A DNA stretch of 64,000 nucleotides from Gemmiger formicilis (GTDB lineage: Bacteria; Bacillota; Clostridia; Oscillospirales; Ruminococcaceae). This document shows, one piece after another, positions 34,523-48,220 of the stretch (its first letter is position 1; each line of letters begins with the position of its first letter). The notes under the pieces were generated by a model. It was not told where the DNA came from. It searched no databases and was given only the letters and a program-made list of their open reading frames with translations. The stretch is from assembly GCF_018784445.1 (NCBI RefSeq), contig NZ_WQOH01000014.1:304056-368055 (forward strand). Reading direction: 5' to 3'. A program made the translations under genes and the position numbers.

Positions 34523-36361
34523 TTACATACCGGGAAACAGCGTATAGGCGCTGAACAGTGCGCCGTTATACGACATCTCAAAGTGGCAGTGGTTGCCAGT
34601 GGAGTTGCCGGTGGAACCGACATAGCCGATGGTCTGGCCCTGGCTGACGGCCTGGCCCTGGGTAACGGCAATTTCGGACATATGGCCGTACAGGGTACGG
34701 TAGCCGTTGCCATGGTCGATTTCGACATAGTTGCCGTAGGAGTAATGCCAGCCGGCAGCAACGACCGTGCCGGAGTCGGACGCAATAATGGTCGTGTGGT
34801 AGGCCGCGCAGATATCTGCGCCTCGGTGGCCGTTGCCCATCCAGCGGCTGACATACTTGTAGCCCGGCACAGGCCAGATGAAGGAACCAGAGCCGACCTT
34901 GGCGACCATGCCGTTTTTGAGCTTGGTACCGGTGACGGTGATTTCCGGCGTGGGGGCCTGCAACACATTATAGGCCACAGCCTGGCGGTCAGTGACCGCA
35001 CCGTCGATCATCGTGGTTTCGTAGGTGATTTCTTCCGAGCCGTCCACGCCCTCCTGCACGGTCACGACCTTGCCGAAATCGTACTGGTCGGACTCGGAGT
35101 TCTGGGTGTCAAAGGGAATTGCCACGGTCTCGGTGTCGCGGCGGACGACCTTGACCTTGATAAGCTCTGCCGAGGATGCGCCGGTCGTAATGACGGTGCC
35201 CTCAGGAATTTCCTGGTCAAGGGAGAGCAGGTCGGGGTTCATCTGTGCCAGCGAGTCAAAATTGACGCCGGTGGTGTCGATAACGCTCTGTACGGTGTCA
35301 CCCTCGACAGCAGTGTAGGTGTGGATACCGCCGCCCTCGCTCAGCGCGCTGATTACATCGGCGTAGGAGCTGACGGATTCCTGCAGGTAAACGCCGTCCA
35401 CCAAGCGGATACTGTGGGCAAACGCCGTGTAGATGCTGCTGTCCATGGCATCCTCAAAGGGGGCCTTGATGTTTTCCAGATAGGTGCGCAGGTGGTCGCC
35501 CTCAGTGGTGACATAGAGCAGCTGGTCGTCCACATAAACAGCCGTGCCGTTGATGATCTCGTCACTGGCGGTACGCAGAATGGCGTTGGCAATCTCGCTC
35601 TCGGTCATTGTCTGGTTGCCGATGGACAGCGAATAGGTCGGGTAGACGTCCCAGTTTGTGTCGGTGATGTCTGAGCCGGAATTTTGCAGCATACGCTTGG
35701 CGGTGTTGATACGCGACTGCACATCCTCGCGGGCGCTCTCAAACACCTGCTCGCTCTCCACATAGCCGACGTTTTCGCCGTTCACCTGCACGTTCAGCAC
35801 GAACTTCAGGCCCAGGCCGCCGCGCACAATGACCACCAGGCCCGCAGCTGCCACGGCGGGCAGGATGTATGTAATCGCGTTCCATACGACGATGGCATAT
35901 TTGCGGATGCCGCTGGCAAGATACTTGGCCTTGGCGGCACGGACAGTGCCGGCCTCGCTCTCCTCCATCGTGTCCGGCAGGGCTTGGATGTGGCGGATGC
36001 CCGACGCCATGCGCACGAAGGGACCGGTCAGATCCTCCACCAGCGTGATTAGCCCAATCAAAATCGGGCGCAACACAATAAGCAGCAGGTTCAGCGCGGT
36101 ATCGGCGACACCGTGCAGTACAGCGCCCAGCCTGCGGCCGACGCAGACAAAGACATACTCGACCCAGAAACCGACCATGTACAGCATATCGCCGACAACA
36201 CTGCGGCGCTGCAAATCTTTCATGTAGCGGGATGCCTTGCGGCGGTTCTCGTTGCGTTTTTTCTCCTGGGAGGAATGGGCAAAGCGCACATTTTCCGCGC
36301 TTTCCGACTGACCGGCGAGGGTTTCACTCTTCGGCGTCGCATCGGTTTGGATGGGATTCAA
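34523..36361 (-). CDS. Membrane-anchored M23 peptidase with LysM-like and G5 domains
   Basis: 612 residues from a TTG at 36361, chosen because AAAGGAG lies about ten bases upstream; the longer frame starting at another TTG (36391) would have that site inside its codons. After a charged cytoplasmic tail come hydrophobic segments at about 75-105 and a clear membrane helix near 165-188, then a long extracellular part: a LysM-like segment (HTYTAVEGDTVQSVIDTTG...), a G5 domain (about 425-475) and a C-terminal M23 lytic domain with GHRGAD and HCHFEM zinc ligands. It should cut peptidoglycan cross-bridges outside the cell. It follows the pseudouridine synthase by 33 bases. Confidence 0.88.
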   Translation of the reverse strand: MNPIQTDATPKSETLAGQSESAENVRFAHSSQEKKRNENRRKASRYMKDLQRRSVVGDMLYMVGFWVEYVFVCVGRRLGAVLHGVADTALNLLLIVLRPILIGLITLVEDLTGPFVRMASGIRHIQALPDTMEESEAGTVRAAKAKYLASGIRKYAIVVWNAITYILPAVAAAGLVVIVRGGLGLKFVLNVQVNGENVGYVESEQVFESAREDVQSRINTAKRMLQNSGSDITDTNWDVYPTYSLSIGNQTMTESEIANAILRTASDEIINGTAVYVDDQLLYVTTEGDHLRTYLENIKAPFEDAMDSSIYTAFAHSIRLVDGVYLQESVSSYADVISALSEGGGIHTYTAVEGDTVQSVIDTTGVNFDSLAQMNPDLLSLDQEIPEGTVITTGASSAELIKVKVVRRDTETVAIPFDTQNSESDQYDFGKVVTVQEGVDGSEEITYETTMIDGAVTDRQAVAYNVLQAPTPEITVTGTKLKNGMVAKVGSGSFIWPVPGYKYVSRWMGNGHRGADICAAYHTTIIASDSGTVVAAGWHYSYGNYVEIDHGNGYRTLYGHMSEIAVTQGQAVSQGQTIGYVGSTGNSTGNHCHFEMSYNGALFSAYTLFPGM

Positions 36362-36394
36362 AATACGGAAGCTCCTTTCCGTGTGTAACAAAGT

Positions 36395-37321
36395 TTAAGT
36401 AAGTGCATCTTCGCCGCAGGGCAGACTGCTCAGCTGCCAGCCGTCCATCAAATCTTCAGCCTCGGTCAGGGCGGCCATGTCGGCGGGCAGCGGGCACTCG
36501 ACCCGGATAGGCTTGCCTGTCAGCGGGTGGGCAAAATGCAGGATGGCGCAATGCAGTGCGTGGCGGGCAATGACTGTATCCGAGCCGCCGTAGAGGGTGT
36601 CCCCCGCCAGCGGGTGGCCGATATACGCCATATGGACGCGGATCTGATGAGTGCGCCCGGTGCAGAGCCAGCAGGCCACCAAACTGTGGCTGCGGCCCAC
36701 GGCCAGCACCTGATATTCCGTCAGGCTGTACTTGCCGTCCTCCCGCACGCAGCGGCCAATGATGGAATCACCCCGCCGCGCAATGGGGGCCTCTACCCTG
36801 CCGCGGACCAGCGGCATTGCCCCCTGCACAATGGCAAGGTAGCACTTGTGGGCCGAAGCGGCCAGCAACGGTGCGGCAAAGGCGTTCTGGGCGCAGAGCA
36901 CAAGACCGCTGGTGTTTTTGTCAATGCGGTTGACCGGGCGGAAAATGCCGGTACGCCCCTGCTGCTGCAGATGGTACAGCCAGCCGTTGGCCAGCGTGCC
37001 ATCCGGGTAGTTCAGCGTGGGGTGTACGGCGATGCCCGCAGGCTTGTTGAGCACTGCGGCAAATTCATCTTCATAGGCGATGGAAAACGGTACCGGCTGC
37101 GGCGTCACCGATGTGTCATGTTCCGGTGGCAGCGCAAAGGAAATACACTGCCCGGCGTGCACCGGCTGGTTGGTGTGCAGGGGGGCATCATCGGCAAAAA
37201 AGCCGCTGCCGTCGTGCTTGACGGACTTGATCAGCCCTGCCGTGACGCCCTGCATTCGCAGGAACAGCCCCAGCTTGCAGCCCTCGTTCTCCGGCGGCAC
37301 AGTATATCGCAAAACGGTCAC
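36395..37321 (-). CDS. RluA-family pseudouridine synthase
   Basis: 308 residues from a GTG at 37321 with GAGGAGGG eight bases upstream. The catalytic motif is RPVNRIDKNTSGLVL (the family has HRLDxxTSG), with the active aspartate in RID; later YLAIVQGAMP and CWLCTGRTHQIRVHMAYIGHPLAGD are standard. The N-terminal 60 residues resemble a short S4-like region but are weak. Converts uridine to pseudouridine in rRNA or tRNA; the target cannot be told. It heads the short transcript with the M23 gene. A second family member is at 43375. Confidence 0.92.
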   Translation of the reverse strand: MTVLRYTVPPENEGCKLGLFLRMQGVTAGLIKSVKHDGSGFFADDAPLHTNQPVHAGQCISFALPPEHDTSVTPQPVPFSIAYEDEFAAVLNKPAGIAVHPTLNYPDGTLANGWLYHLQQQGRTGIFRPVNRIDKNTSGLVLCAQNAFAAPLLAASAHKCYLAIVQGAMPLVRGRVEAPIARRGDSIIGRCVREDGKYSLTEYQVLAVGRSHSLVACWLCTGRTHQIRVHMAYIGHPLAGDTLYGGSDTVIARHALHCAILHFAHPLTGKPIRVECPLPADMAALTEAEDLMDGWQLSSLPCGEDALT

Positions 37322-37431
37322 AGTGCCGCCCTCCTCAAAGCCTATATGTGATTATTATACCACAAAACGCGCTGTGATGCAAACCCCAATGTCTGGCAAT
37401 GCGCAGGCAGAAAAACAGCGGCACAACAAAG

Positions 37432-37456
37432 AAAATGGCTTTCCCGCAGGAAAGCC
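37432..37456 (-). terminator. Terminator of uvrBA
   Basis: GGCTTTCC pairs with GGAAAGCC around four bases, followed on the minus strand by ATTTTCTTT. It lies eight bases past the uvrA stop. Confidence 0.75.
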
Positions 37457-37463
37457 GTCTGTG

Positions 37464-42406
<4,943 letters not shown>

Positions 42407-42423
42407 TGTCTCTCCTTTCAGAG

Positions 42424-42440
42424 TACAACGATTAGTTGTA
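42424..42440 (-). promoter_or_regulatory. Palindrome at the uvrBA transcription start (possible operator)
   Basis: TACAAC-five bases-GTTGTA, a perfect 6-bp inverted repeat covering roughly +1 to +16 of the predicted transcript, six to eight bases below the -10. It is placed like a repressor site. It does not match the Bacillus or clostridial LexA consensus (GAAC-N4-GTTC), so the bound protein is unknown. Confidence 0.45.
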
Positions 42441-42445
42441 TAAAG

Positions 42446-42474
42446 ATTATAACACGACAAATTTTTAATGTAAA
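42446..42474 (-). promoter_or_regulatory. Promoter of uvrBA
   Basis: TTTACA (42474-42469), 17-base spacer, TATAAT (42451-42446), 40 bases before uvrB. Confidence 0.8.
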
Positions 42475-42506
42475 GTCCTTTGCGAACATTTTGTGCGAAA
42501 AAGCAG

Positions 42507-42539
42507 AAAAAATGCGCCCTGCCGGTCTGGCGGCAGAGC
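42507..42539 (-). terminator. Terminator of radC
   Basis: GCTCTGCCG pairs with CGGCAGGGC (one G-T pair) around six bases, followed on the minus strand by GCATTTTTT. It separates radC from uvrBA. Confidence 0.85.
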
Positions 42540-42552
42540 GTTTGAGGCAGGT

Positions 42553-43278
42553 TCATCGGCTGGCGGCCTGCAGGATGCCGCCGCCCGGGCGGTACTCGGG
42601 CAGGCTGCCACGGTTCAGCATTGAGCAGCCGTCCTCCCCTGCTATGATGATATGATCCATAATAGTAAAGCCCAGCTGGCCGGTGACTTCCATAATGCGG
42701 TAGGTCGTCAGGCGGTCGGCTTCGGAGGGGATGGCCAACCCGGTGGGATGGTTGTGGGCCAGGATGCCGCAGGTAGAGTTGGTGCGGGCCACGGCGCGCA
42801 GCAGCTTCCGAGTGTCCACCGTCACGCGGTTGGGCACACCCTCGGCGATGCGCAGATCCTGCACTGGTCGGCAGGCGTCGTCCAGCAGAATCAAATACAG
42901 CTGCTCATTCTGCACGCCGCGGAACAGGGGTTTCACGTACTCAATGGCCGCCTCGGCCTTGTCAAGAGCCTGGCGGGTCTTGCGCTTTTTCAGCTGGTAG
43001 TACCGGCCGAACGCCATAACTGTGGCAATCAGCCGCGCACTCTTGGGGCCGACCCCCTCGACCTGCATCAGTTCGTCGGGTTCGGCCTCCATCACCTTGC
43101 AGAAATCCCCAAAGTGGTTGATGAGCCGATGGGCCAGTTCGTTGGTGTCTGCCCGCGGGATAGACAAAAACAGCAGGTATTCCAGCGCCTCATGCTCGGC
43201 CAGGCTGTCCAGACCGTCGCGGTCAACGCGCTCCTGCATCCGGGCGCGGTGGTTCGCGTGGAGATTTTCCTCTGCCAT
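42553..43278 (-). CDS. radC: RadC/JAB-family protein
   Basis: 241 residues from the ATG at 43278 ([18 protein letters not shown]); another ATG 15 bases upstream cannot be excluded, and neither has a good ribosome binding site. An N-terminal helix-hairpin-helix-like region ([22 protein letters not shown]) precedes a JAB/MPN metal domain with [29 protein letters not shown]. The HNHP and SxxD residues keep the metal site. RadC proteins were once linked to repair but their true role is unclear. It has its own promoter, overlapping that of the divergent pseudouridine synthase. Confidence 0.93.
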   Translation of the reverse strand: MAEENLHANHRARMQERVDRDGLDSLAEHEALEYLLFLSIPRADTNELAHRLINHFGDFCKVMEAEPDELMQVEGVGPKSARLIATVMAFGRYYQLKKRKTRQALDKAEAAIEYVKPLFRGVQNEQLYLILLDDACRPVQDLRIAEGVPNRVTVDTRKLLRAVARTNSTCGILAHNHPTGLAIPSEADRLTTYRIMEVTGQLGFTIMDHIIIAGEDGCSMLNRGSLPEYRPGGGILQAASR

Positions 43279-43294
43279 TTTTTCACATCCCATC

Positions 43295-43323
43295 TTTACG
43301 TTTTGCTGGTTTTATTATATACT
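43295..43323 (+). promoter_or_regulatory. Promoter of the second RluA-family gene
   Basis: TTTACG (43295-43300), 17-base spacer, TATACT (43318-43323), 51 bases before the ATG. Its -10 overlaps that of the radC promoter by two bases. Confidence 0.7.
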
Positions 43324-43342
43324 GAATAGAGCATTTAGACAA
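43314..43342 (-). promoter_or_regulatory. Promoter of radC
   Basis: TTGTCT (43342-43337), 17-base spacer, TATAAT (43319-43314). The two divergent promoters occupy the same 48 bases. Confidence 0.7.
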
Positions 43343-43374
43343 CTGTTTTACGCATGATTTTTAAAGAGGATACG

Positions 43375-44343
43375 ATGAAAAGTTTTACAGCAGGCCCCAA
43401 CGAAAACGGCGTGCGCCTGAGCCGCTTTGTGGAGGGCGTAACCAAAGATATGCCCCGCAGCATGATGTACAAGGCGTTCCGCAATAAACGCATCAAAGTC
43501 AACGGCAAACGCGCCGAGCCGGACACCCGGCTGCAGACCGGCGATTTGATCGAAATGTACATCAATGACGAGTTTTTCCCGGTGGGCAAGCCAGCCGCCA
43601 AGGCTGCCAAGCCGCCGCGCAAACAGCCCCCTGTGACCGTTGTGTACGAGGATGCCAACTTTGCGGTGCTGTACAAGCCCGCGCACCTGCTCTGCCACAG
43701 CGACCGCACCGGGGATGCCAACCTGGTGGACGCCTTTGCCGCATATTTAGAGGGCAAGGGCGAGTATGACCCCCACGCCGAAAAACGGTTTGCCCCGGCA
43801 CTGTGCAACCGTCTGGACCGCGGCACGGAAGGATTGGTGCTGGCCGCCAAGAGTTACACAGCCCTGCGCGATCTGAACACCATCATCCGCGACGACTTAA
43901 TGAAGAAGGAATACCTGACCATTACGGTGGGGGCCCCGCCCCAGGGCCGGTTTGTGGCCTGGCTGCAGCACAACGAAAAAAACAACAAGGTGCACATCCA
44001 TGCGCGGGAGAGCGAGGGCTACAAGCAGATCATCACCGAAGTGACAGTCATCCGCCAGGCAGGGCCGTTTGCGCTGTGCCGCATCGGACTGATTACCGGG
44101 CGTACCCACCAGATACGCGCCCACCTGGCTTACCTGGGCCACCCAGTACTGGGCGATATCAAGTACGGCAACCGCAAGATGAACGAGCGCAGTGGGCTAA
44201 AGACCCAGGCGTTGTGTGCCCAACGGCTGACGTTTGGCCGCATTCCCGAGGAAAATACACTGCACTACCTTTCCGGCAAGGTCATTAAGCTGAATGATCC
44301 GGAAATCATTAAGACGTTCGAGCGTTTGACGGCAGAAAAATAA
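43375..44343 (+). CDS. RluA-family pseudouridine synthase with S4 domain
   Basis: 322 residues from the ATG at 43375 (AGAGG five bases upstream), preferred over one at 43354. An S4 RNA-binding domain occupies about 8-60 (LSRFVEGVTKDMPRSMMYKAFRNKRIKVNGKRAEPDTRLQTGD), a Lys/Pro-rich linker follows, and the catalytic domain has CNRLDRGTEGLVLAAKSY with the active aspartate, then TGRTHQIRAHLAYLGHPVLGD. This layout is like RluC/RluD enzymes of 23S rRNA. Single gene between a divergent promoter and a bidirectional terminator. Confidence 0.93.
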   Translation: MKSFTAGPNENGVRLSRFVEGVTKDMPRSMMYKAFRNKRIKVNGKRAEPDTRLQTGDLIEMYINDEFFPVGKPAAKAAKPPRKQPPVTVVYEDANFAVLYKPAHLLCHSDRTGDANLVDAFAAYLEGKGEYDPHAEKRFAPALCNRLDRGTEGLVLAAKSYTALRDLNTIIRDDLMKKEYLTITVGAPPQGRFVAWLQHNEKNNKVHIHARESEGYKQIITEVTVIRQAGPFALCRIGLITGRTHQIRAHLAYLGHPVLGDIKYGNRKMNERSGLKTQALCAQRLTFGRIPEENTLHYLSGKVIKLNDPEIIKTFERLTAEK

Positions 44344-44386
44344 AAAGCCGTGGCATTCCAAAAGCGGAATGCCACGGCAATTTTTT
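44342..44386. terminator. Bidirectional terminator
   Basis: GCCGTGGCATTCC pairs perfectly with GGAATGCCACGGC around six bases; AAAAAT precedes and TTTTTT follows, so it ends both the RluA-family gene and the leftward operon from rnj. Confidence 0.93.
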
Positions 44387-45509
44387 ATGCCAAAATGAAA
44401 TGATAGACCAAGGATACCGCAACAATCAGTGCGCAGGCGATGGCCGTGATGGGCGGGGCCAGGCGGATGATACGCTCGGCCATGACGTCATCTTCGCTGG
44501 ACTCGTCGTCATCGGCGTAACGGCCTCGCTTCTTGGACTTCTTGCGATCATCGTAATCGTCGTCGTCCAGATCGTCGGTGTCGTACATCTGGGTGCCGTC
44601 GTCCTCGTCATCCTCGTCGTCGAACAGACGGCCCTTGGGGGCGTAACGGCGGACGCGCTCGGCTTCCTCGTCCTCATCATCCGCATAACCGTTGCTCTGC
44701 GGCTCAAAGGCGGCGGTAGCCTGTTCCGGCTCGTAGGCACTCTGCGGCGGGATATCTTGCTGACCCGTGATAGCGGCCTGCACGGCGTTGGCCATAGCGC
44801 GGGGGTCAGTAGCGGCAGGGGCAGGCTGTGCCTGGGGCTGAGGGGCCGGGGCAGGCGCAACGCTGTTTGCAACGGCGTTGACTTCCTGCTGCTGGCGTTC
44901 GGCAGCCTGGCGGGCTTCCTCCAAAATGCCGGTCAGCGTGGCCTTGATGGCTGCGCGGTCACCGCCGCACTCGGAGCAGACGGTGGTGTTTTCCTCGTTG
45001 GGGTGGAACGCGCCGCAGGCGCAGAACCAGCCGTACTCGGTATCCTGGGGCACACAGGTCAGCTGCACATTGCCGGTGCGCTGCTGCAAAGTGCGGGAAA
45101 TGGAGCCGGGCAGCACACGGGGCATATTCAGGCGCACGCGCTTGTAGTTGCGCAGGTCAACGCCGCGGCCATTCAGGAACGCGCGATCCTGCTCGACTTC
45201 GACACTGGAGACCGGCGTGTCGCTGACATAGACGGCATCGTCACTGCCGAACACAGTACCGGGCTGGGCGTTGAGCTGCTCATAGTAGAAGTCATCCTCG
45301 CACAGGACCTGACCGGCGGCATCCTTACATTTGAAGTGGACGACCAAGCCGGTCAGCGGCTCGGTGCCGACATTTTTAAAGGTCAGGCAGACGGCGACCT
45401 CACCGGTCACGTCGCCTTTCAGCAGCTCAACACGCACAAACTGGACCGGGCTGCCGGCCGTGTAATAGTTAGCGCGGGACTGCGCCATCAGGGAAAAATT
45501 CTGATCCAT
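44385..45509 (-). CDS. Zinc-ribbon, acidic-linker, tail-anchored protein of unknown function
   Basis: 374 residues that I do not recognise. Residues 1-150 look like a beta-rich domain (hydrophobic/polar alternation, VRVELLKGDVTGEVAVCLTFKNVG). A zinc ribbon follows with C163, C165, C178 and C181. Then a Gln/Ala-rich helix (195-215), a Pro/Ala/Gln linker, a very acidic stretch with runs of Asp and Glu (about 276-340, including a short KKSKKRGR patch), and a single C-terminal membrane helix (about 350-372) that ends at the last residue. The layout predicts a cytoplasmic head on a membrane tail anchor. It is the last gene of the rnj-to-ftsH operon, 16 bases after ftsH. Confidence 0.8.
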   Translation of the reverse strand: MDQNFSLMAQSRANYYTAGSPVQFVRVELLKGDVTGEVAVCLTFKNVGTEPLTGLVVHFKCKDAAGQVLCEDDFYYEQLNAQPGTVFGSDDAVYVSDTPVSSVEVEQDRAFLNGRGVDLRNYKRVRLNMPRVLPGSISRTLQQRTGNVQLTCVPQDTEYGWFCACGAFHPNEENTTVCSECGGDRAAIKATLTGILEEARQAAERQQQEVNAVANSVAPAPAPQPQAQPAPAATDPRAMANAVQAAITGQQDIPPQSAYEPEQATAAFEPQSNGYADDEDEEAERVRRYAPKGRLFDDEDDEDDGTQMYDTDDLDDDDYDDRKKSKKRGRYADDDESSEDDVMAERIIRLAPPITAIACALIVAVSLVYHFILA

Positions 45510-45525
45510 AGTTCACACCTACTCT

Positions 45526-47613
45526 TTACTCTTGCGTGTCGGGCTGGGTGTTGTCCGGCTCGGCTGGCTGCTGGGTTTCGGTCTGTTCGGCAGGCTGCAC
45601 AGGTTCTGCATTTCCCGGCGCAGGTGCTTCGGGTTTGGCGGTTTCGCCCTTGCCGATGTCATAGGGCGGCAGGGTTCCACCCTCCATCAGGGTCTTGAAT
45701 TCCTCGCCGCTGATCTTCTCGCGCTCCATCAGGACGCCTGCGACCTTGTGCAGCTCGTCCATGTGCTCGGTCAGGGTGCGGCGGGCGGTCTCGTAGGCTT
45801 CGTCCACAATGTCACGGATCTCGTTGTCGATCTCGGAGGCAATCGTCTCGGAGTAGCCCTTGCCCTGGCCGAAGTCACGGCCCAAGAAGGTTTCGCCGGG
45901 GTCGCTGCCGTAGACGACAGGACCCATCCGCTCCGAGAAGCCGTACCGCGTGACCATGGCGCGGGCCGTATCGGTGGCGCGCTGCAGGTCGTTGGATGCG
46001 CCTGTGGAGATGTCATCCAGCACAAGCTGCTCGGCCACACGGCCGCCCAGCAGCGAGACGATGTTCTCGAACATTGCAGTCTTGGTGACGTAGCTGGGGT
46101 CTTTCTCGGGCAGGTACATCGTGTAGCCGCCTGCACCGCCGCGGGAGATAATGCTGATCTGGTGCACCGGGTCATGGTGCTTGCAGAAGTAGCCGGTGAT
46201 GGCGTGGCCTGTCTCGTGGTAAGCGGTCAGGCGGCGCTCCTCGTCGGTGACAACGTGGCTCTTCTTCTCGGGGCCCATCATGACCTTGACGGAGGCTTCC
46301 TCAATCTCCTTCTCGGTGATGGCCTTCTTGCCCTGGCGGGCAGCCAGCAGGGCCGCCTCGTTGACGAGGTTTTCCAAATCCGCACCGGAGAAACCGGCGG
46401 TGGAGCGGGCGATCGTTTTCAGGCTCACATCGGGGCCGAGGGGCTTATTCTTCGTGTGGACCCGGAGGATCTCCTCGCGGCCCTTGACGTCGGGCAGGCC
46501 TACATAGACCTGGCGGTCAAAACGGCCCGGGCGCAGCAACGCCTTATCCAGGATATCCGCACGGTTCGTGGCGGCCATAACGATAACGCCGTCGTTGGCG
46601 TCAAAACCGTCCATCTCGACCAGCAGCTGGTTCAGGGTCTGCTCACGCTCATCGTGGCCGCCGCCGAGACCTGCGCCGCGCTGACGGCCTACAGCATCGA
46701 TCTCATCGATAAAGATGATGGAGGGCATTGTCTTTTTGGCTTTTTCAAACAGGTCACGCACGCGGGAGGCACCAACACCGACGTACATCTCGACGAAGTC
46801 TGAGCCGGAGATCGCGTAGAACGGCACGCCAGCCTCACCGGCGCAGGCACGAGCCAGCAAGGTCTTACCGGTACCCGGAGGGCCGACGAGCAACACGCCG
46901 TGCGGGATGCGCGCACCCAGAGAGTTGAATTTGTTGGGCGCTTTCAGGAACTCAACGACTTCCTGCAGCTCGGCCTTTTCCTCATCGGCACCGGCCACAT
47001 CGGCAAAAGTTGCCTTGCGCTGGTTCTTCTGCTGATCCTTGACCTTGGCGCGGCCCACATTCATGATGCCGCCGCCTGCGCCGCCGCGGTACATCGACAT
47101 GAACAGCATGCCGATGCTGGCAATCATAGCGACATAGAAGATAATTTCCAGCCAGGGAATGCTTGTCTTGGCGGCGACATAGTCGAACACCATCGGGGCG
47201 TCGGGGTTGGCCTCGTTGTATTCATCGACAAAATCGGAGATTTTTCCGGTGTTGAAGTCACCGCCGTAGGGCAGTTTGTAGGTCATATAGACCGTGCCGC
47301 CGTTGGCGGGCAGATCCTCGTCCTCCGAATCGCCGAGGCTCAGCAGGCCGCCGCTGGGCAGGCTGGCTGCGGCGTTGGACTCCGGCAGGGCGGCTTTGCC
47401 TTCCTTGAGCCAAAGTTCCAGGCTGCCGGTGCCCAGATCCAGGCGGAAAGAGGTCACCTGTTGGTTTTCAAAGTAGTAATAAATTTCGGAGTAGGTTGTG
47501 TCTTTGGTGCCGGTGGCCGCCAGCAGCGGCGAAAGGCTGACAAAGAACAGAACCAACACCATCAGGACGGCCACCACAAGGATGCCGCTGAATTTCGGTT
47601 GTTTGTGCTGCAA
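45526..47613 (-). CDS. ftsH: ATP-dependent zinc metalloprotease FtsH
   Basis: 695 residues. Membrane AAA+ protease for quality control of membrane and regulatory proteins. Two membrane helices (about 8-32 and 155-176) surround an extracytoplasmic domain; Walker A GPPGTGKT at 244-251, Walker [11 protein letters not shown], pore motif FVEMYVG, and the zinc site HETGH at 466-470. The last 40 residues are a Pro/Glu/Gln-rich tail, longer and more acidic than usual. It follows hpt by 50 bases; tilS-hpt-ftsH is a classic Firmicutes order. Confidence 0.98.
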   Translation of the reverse strand: MQHKQPKFSGILVVAVLMVLVLFFVSLSPLLAATGTKDTTYSEIYYYFENQQVTSFRLDLGTGSLELWLKEGKAALPESNAAASLPSGGLLSLGDSEDEDLPANGGTVYMTYKLPYGGDFNTGKISDFVDEYNEANPDAPMVFDYVAAKTSIPWLEIIFYVAMIASIGMLFMSMYRGGAGGGIMNVGRAKVKDQQKNQRKATFADVAGADEEKAELQEVVEFLKAPNKFNSLGARIPHGVLLVGPPGTGKTLLARACAGEAGVPFYAISGSDFVEMYVGVGASRVRDLFEKAKKTMPSIIFIDEIDAVGRQRGAGLGGGHDEREQTLNQLLVEMDGFDANDGVIVMAATNRADILDKALLRPGRFDRQVYVGLPDVKGREEILRVHTKNKPLGPDVSLKTIARSTAGFSGADLENLVNEAALLAARQGKKAITEKEIEEASVKVMMGPEKKSHVVTDEERRLTAYHETGHAITGYFCKHHDPVHQISIISRGGAGGYTMYLPEKDPSYVTKTAMFENIVSLLGGRVAEQLVLDDISTGASNDLQRATDTARAMVTRYGFSERMGPVVYGSDPGETFLGRDFGQGKGYSETIASEIDNEIRDIVDEAYETARRTLTEHMDELHKVAGVLMEREKISGEEFKTLMEGGTLPPYDIGKGETAKPEAPAPGNAEPVQPAEQTETQQPAEPDNTQPDTQE

Positions 47614-47663
47614 GAAATCAACTCCTATCCGGTGTATTCACCGGGCATTTTGGATTCTTTGGT

Positions 47664-48215
47664 TCAGTCGGAATACACTTCCGGCTTGAGTACGCCCACG
47701 TAGGGCAGGTTGCGGTACTTTTCGTCGTAGTCCAGGCCGTAGCCGACCACGAACTCGTCGGGCACCTCAAAGCCGCAGTAGTCCGGCTCAATGTCGGCCT
47801 TGCGGCGGCTGGGCTTGCTGAGGATGGTGCAGATCTTTACGCTTTCGGGGTTGCGCATTTTGAGCACCGGAACCAGCTTGGACAGCGTGATGCCGGTGTC
47901 GAGGATATCCTCGACAATCAGAACATCCCTGCCGGTCAGGTCAGCGTCCAGATCCTTGATGATCTTGACAAGGCCGGTGGACGATGTGTTGGCACCGCCG
48001 TAGCTGGAGACGACCATAAAGTCGATAGCGCAGGGAATTTTGACCTCGCGCATCAGGTCTGCCATAAAAACGACCGCACCTTTTAAAATGGAAACCAGCA
48101 GCAGGTCTTTGCCTGCGTAATCGCGGCTGATCTGTGCGCCCAGTTCGGCGACTTTAGCCTTCATCTGTTCTTCGGTCACAAGAACATGGTCGATATCTTT
48201 GTCCATGCTGTTCAT
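47664..48215 (-). CDS. hpt: Hypoxanthine phosphoribosyltransferase
   Basis: 183 residues. Salvages hypoxanthine (and guanine) to IMP or GMP using PRPP. The PRPP-binding motif is [17 protein letters not shown] near 100-115; the flexible loop [12 protein letters not shown] and the early [15 protein letters not shown] are standard. GGGGAGG lies ten bases before the ATG. It starts five bases after tilS, in the conserved tilS-hpt-ftsH block. Confidence 0.97.
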   Translation of the reverse strand: MNSMDKDIDHVLVTEEQMKAKVAELGAQISRDYAGKDLLLVSILKGAVVFMADLMREVKIPCAIDFMVVSSYGGANTSSTGLVKIIKDLDADLTGRDVLIVEDILDTGITLSKLVPVLKMRNPESVKICTILSKPSRRKADIEPDYCGFEVPDEFVVGYGLDYDEKYRNLPYVGVLKPEVYSD

Positions 48216-48220
48216 CAGAG

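Noticed and set aside
42424..42440. Canonical LexA/SOS box at uvrBA
   Set aside because: The palindrome is CAAC-N5-GTTG in its core, not GAAC-N4-GTTC; kept only as an unassigned operator candidate.
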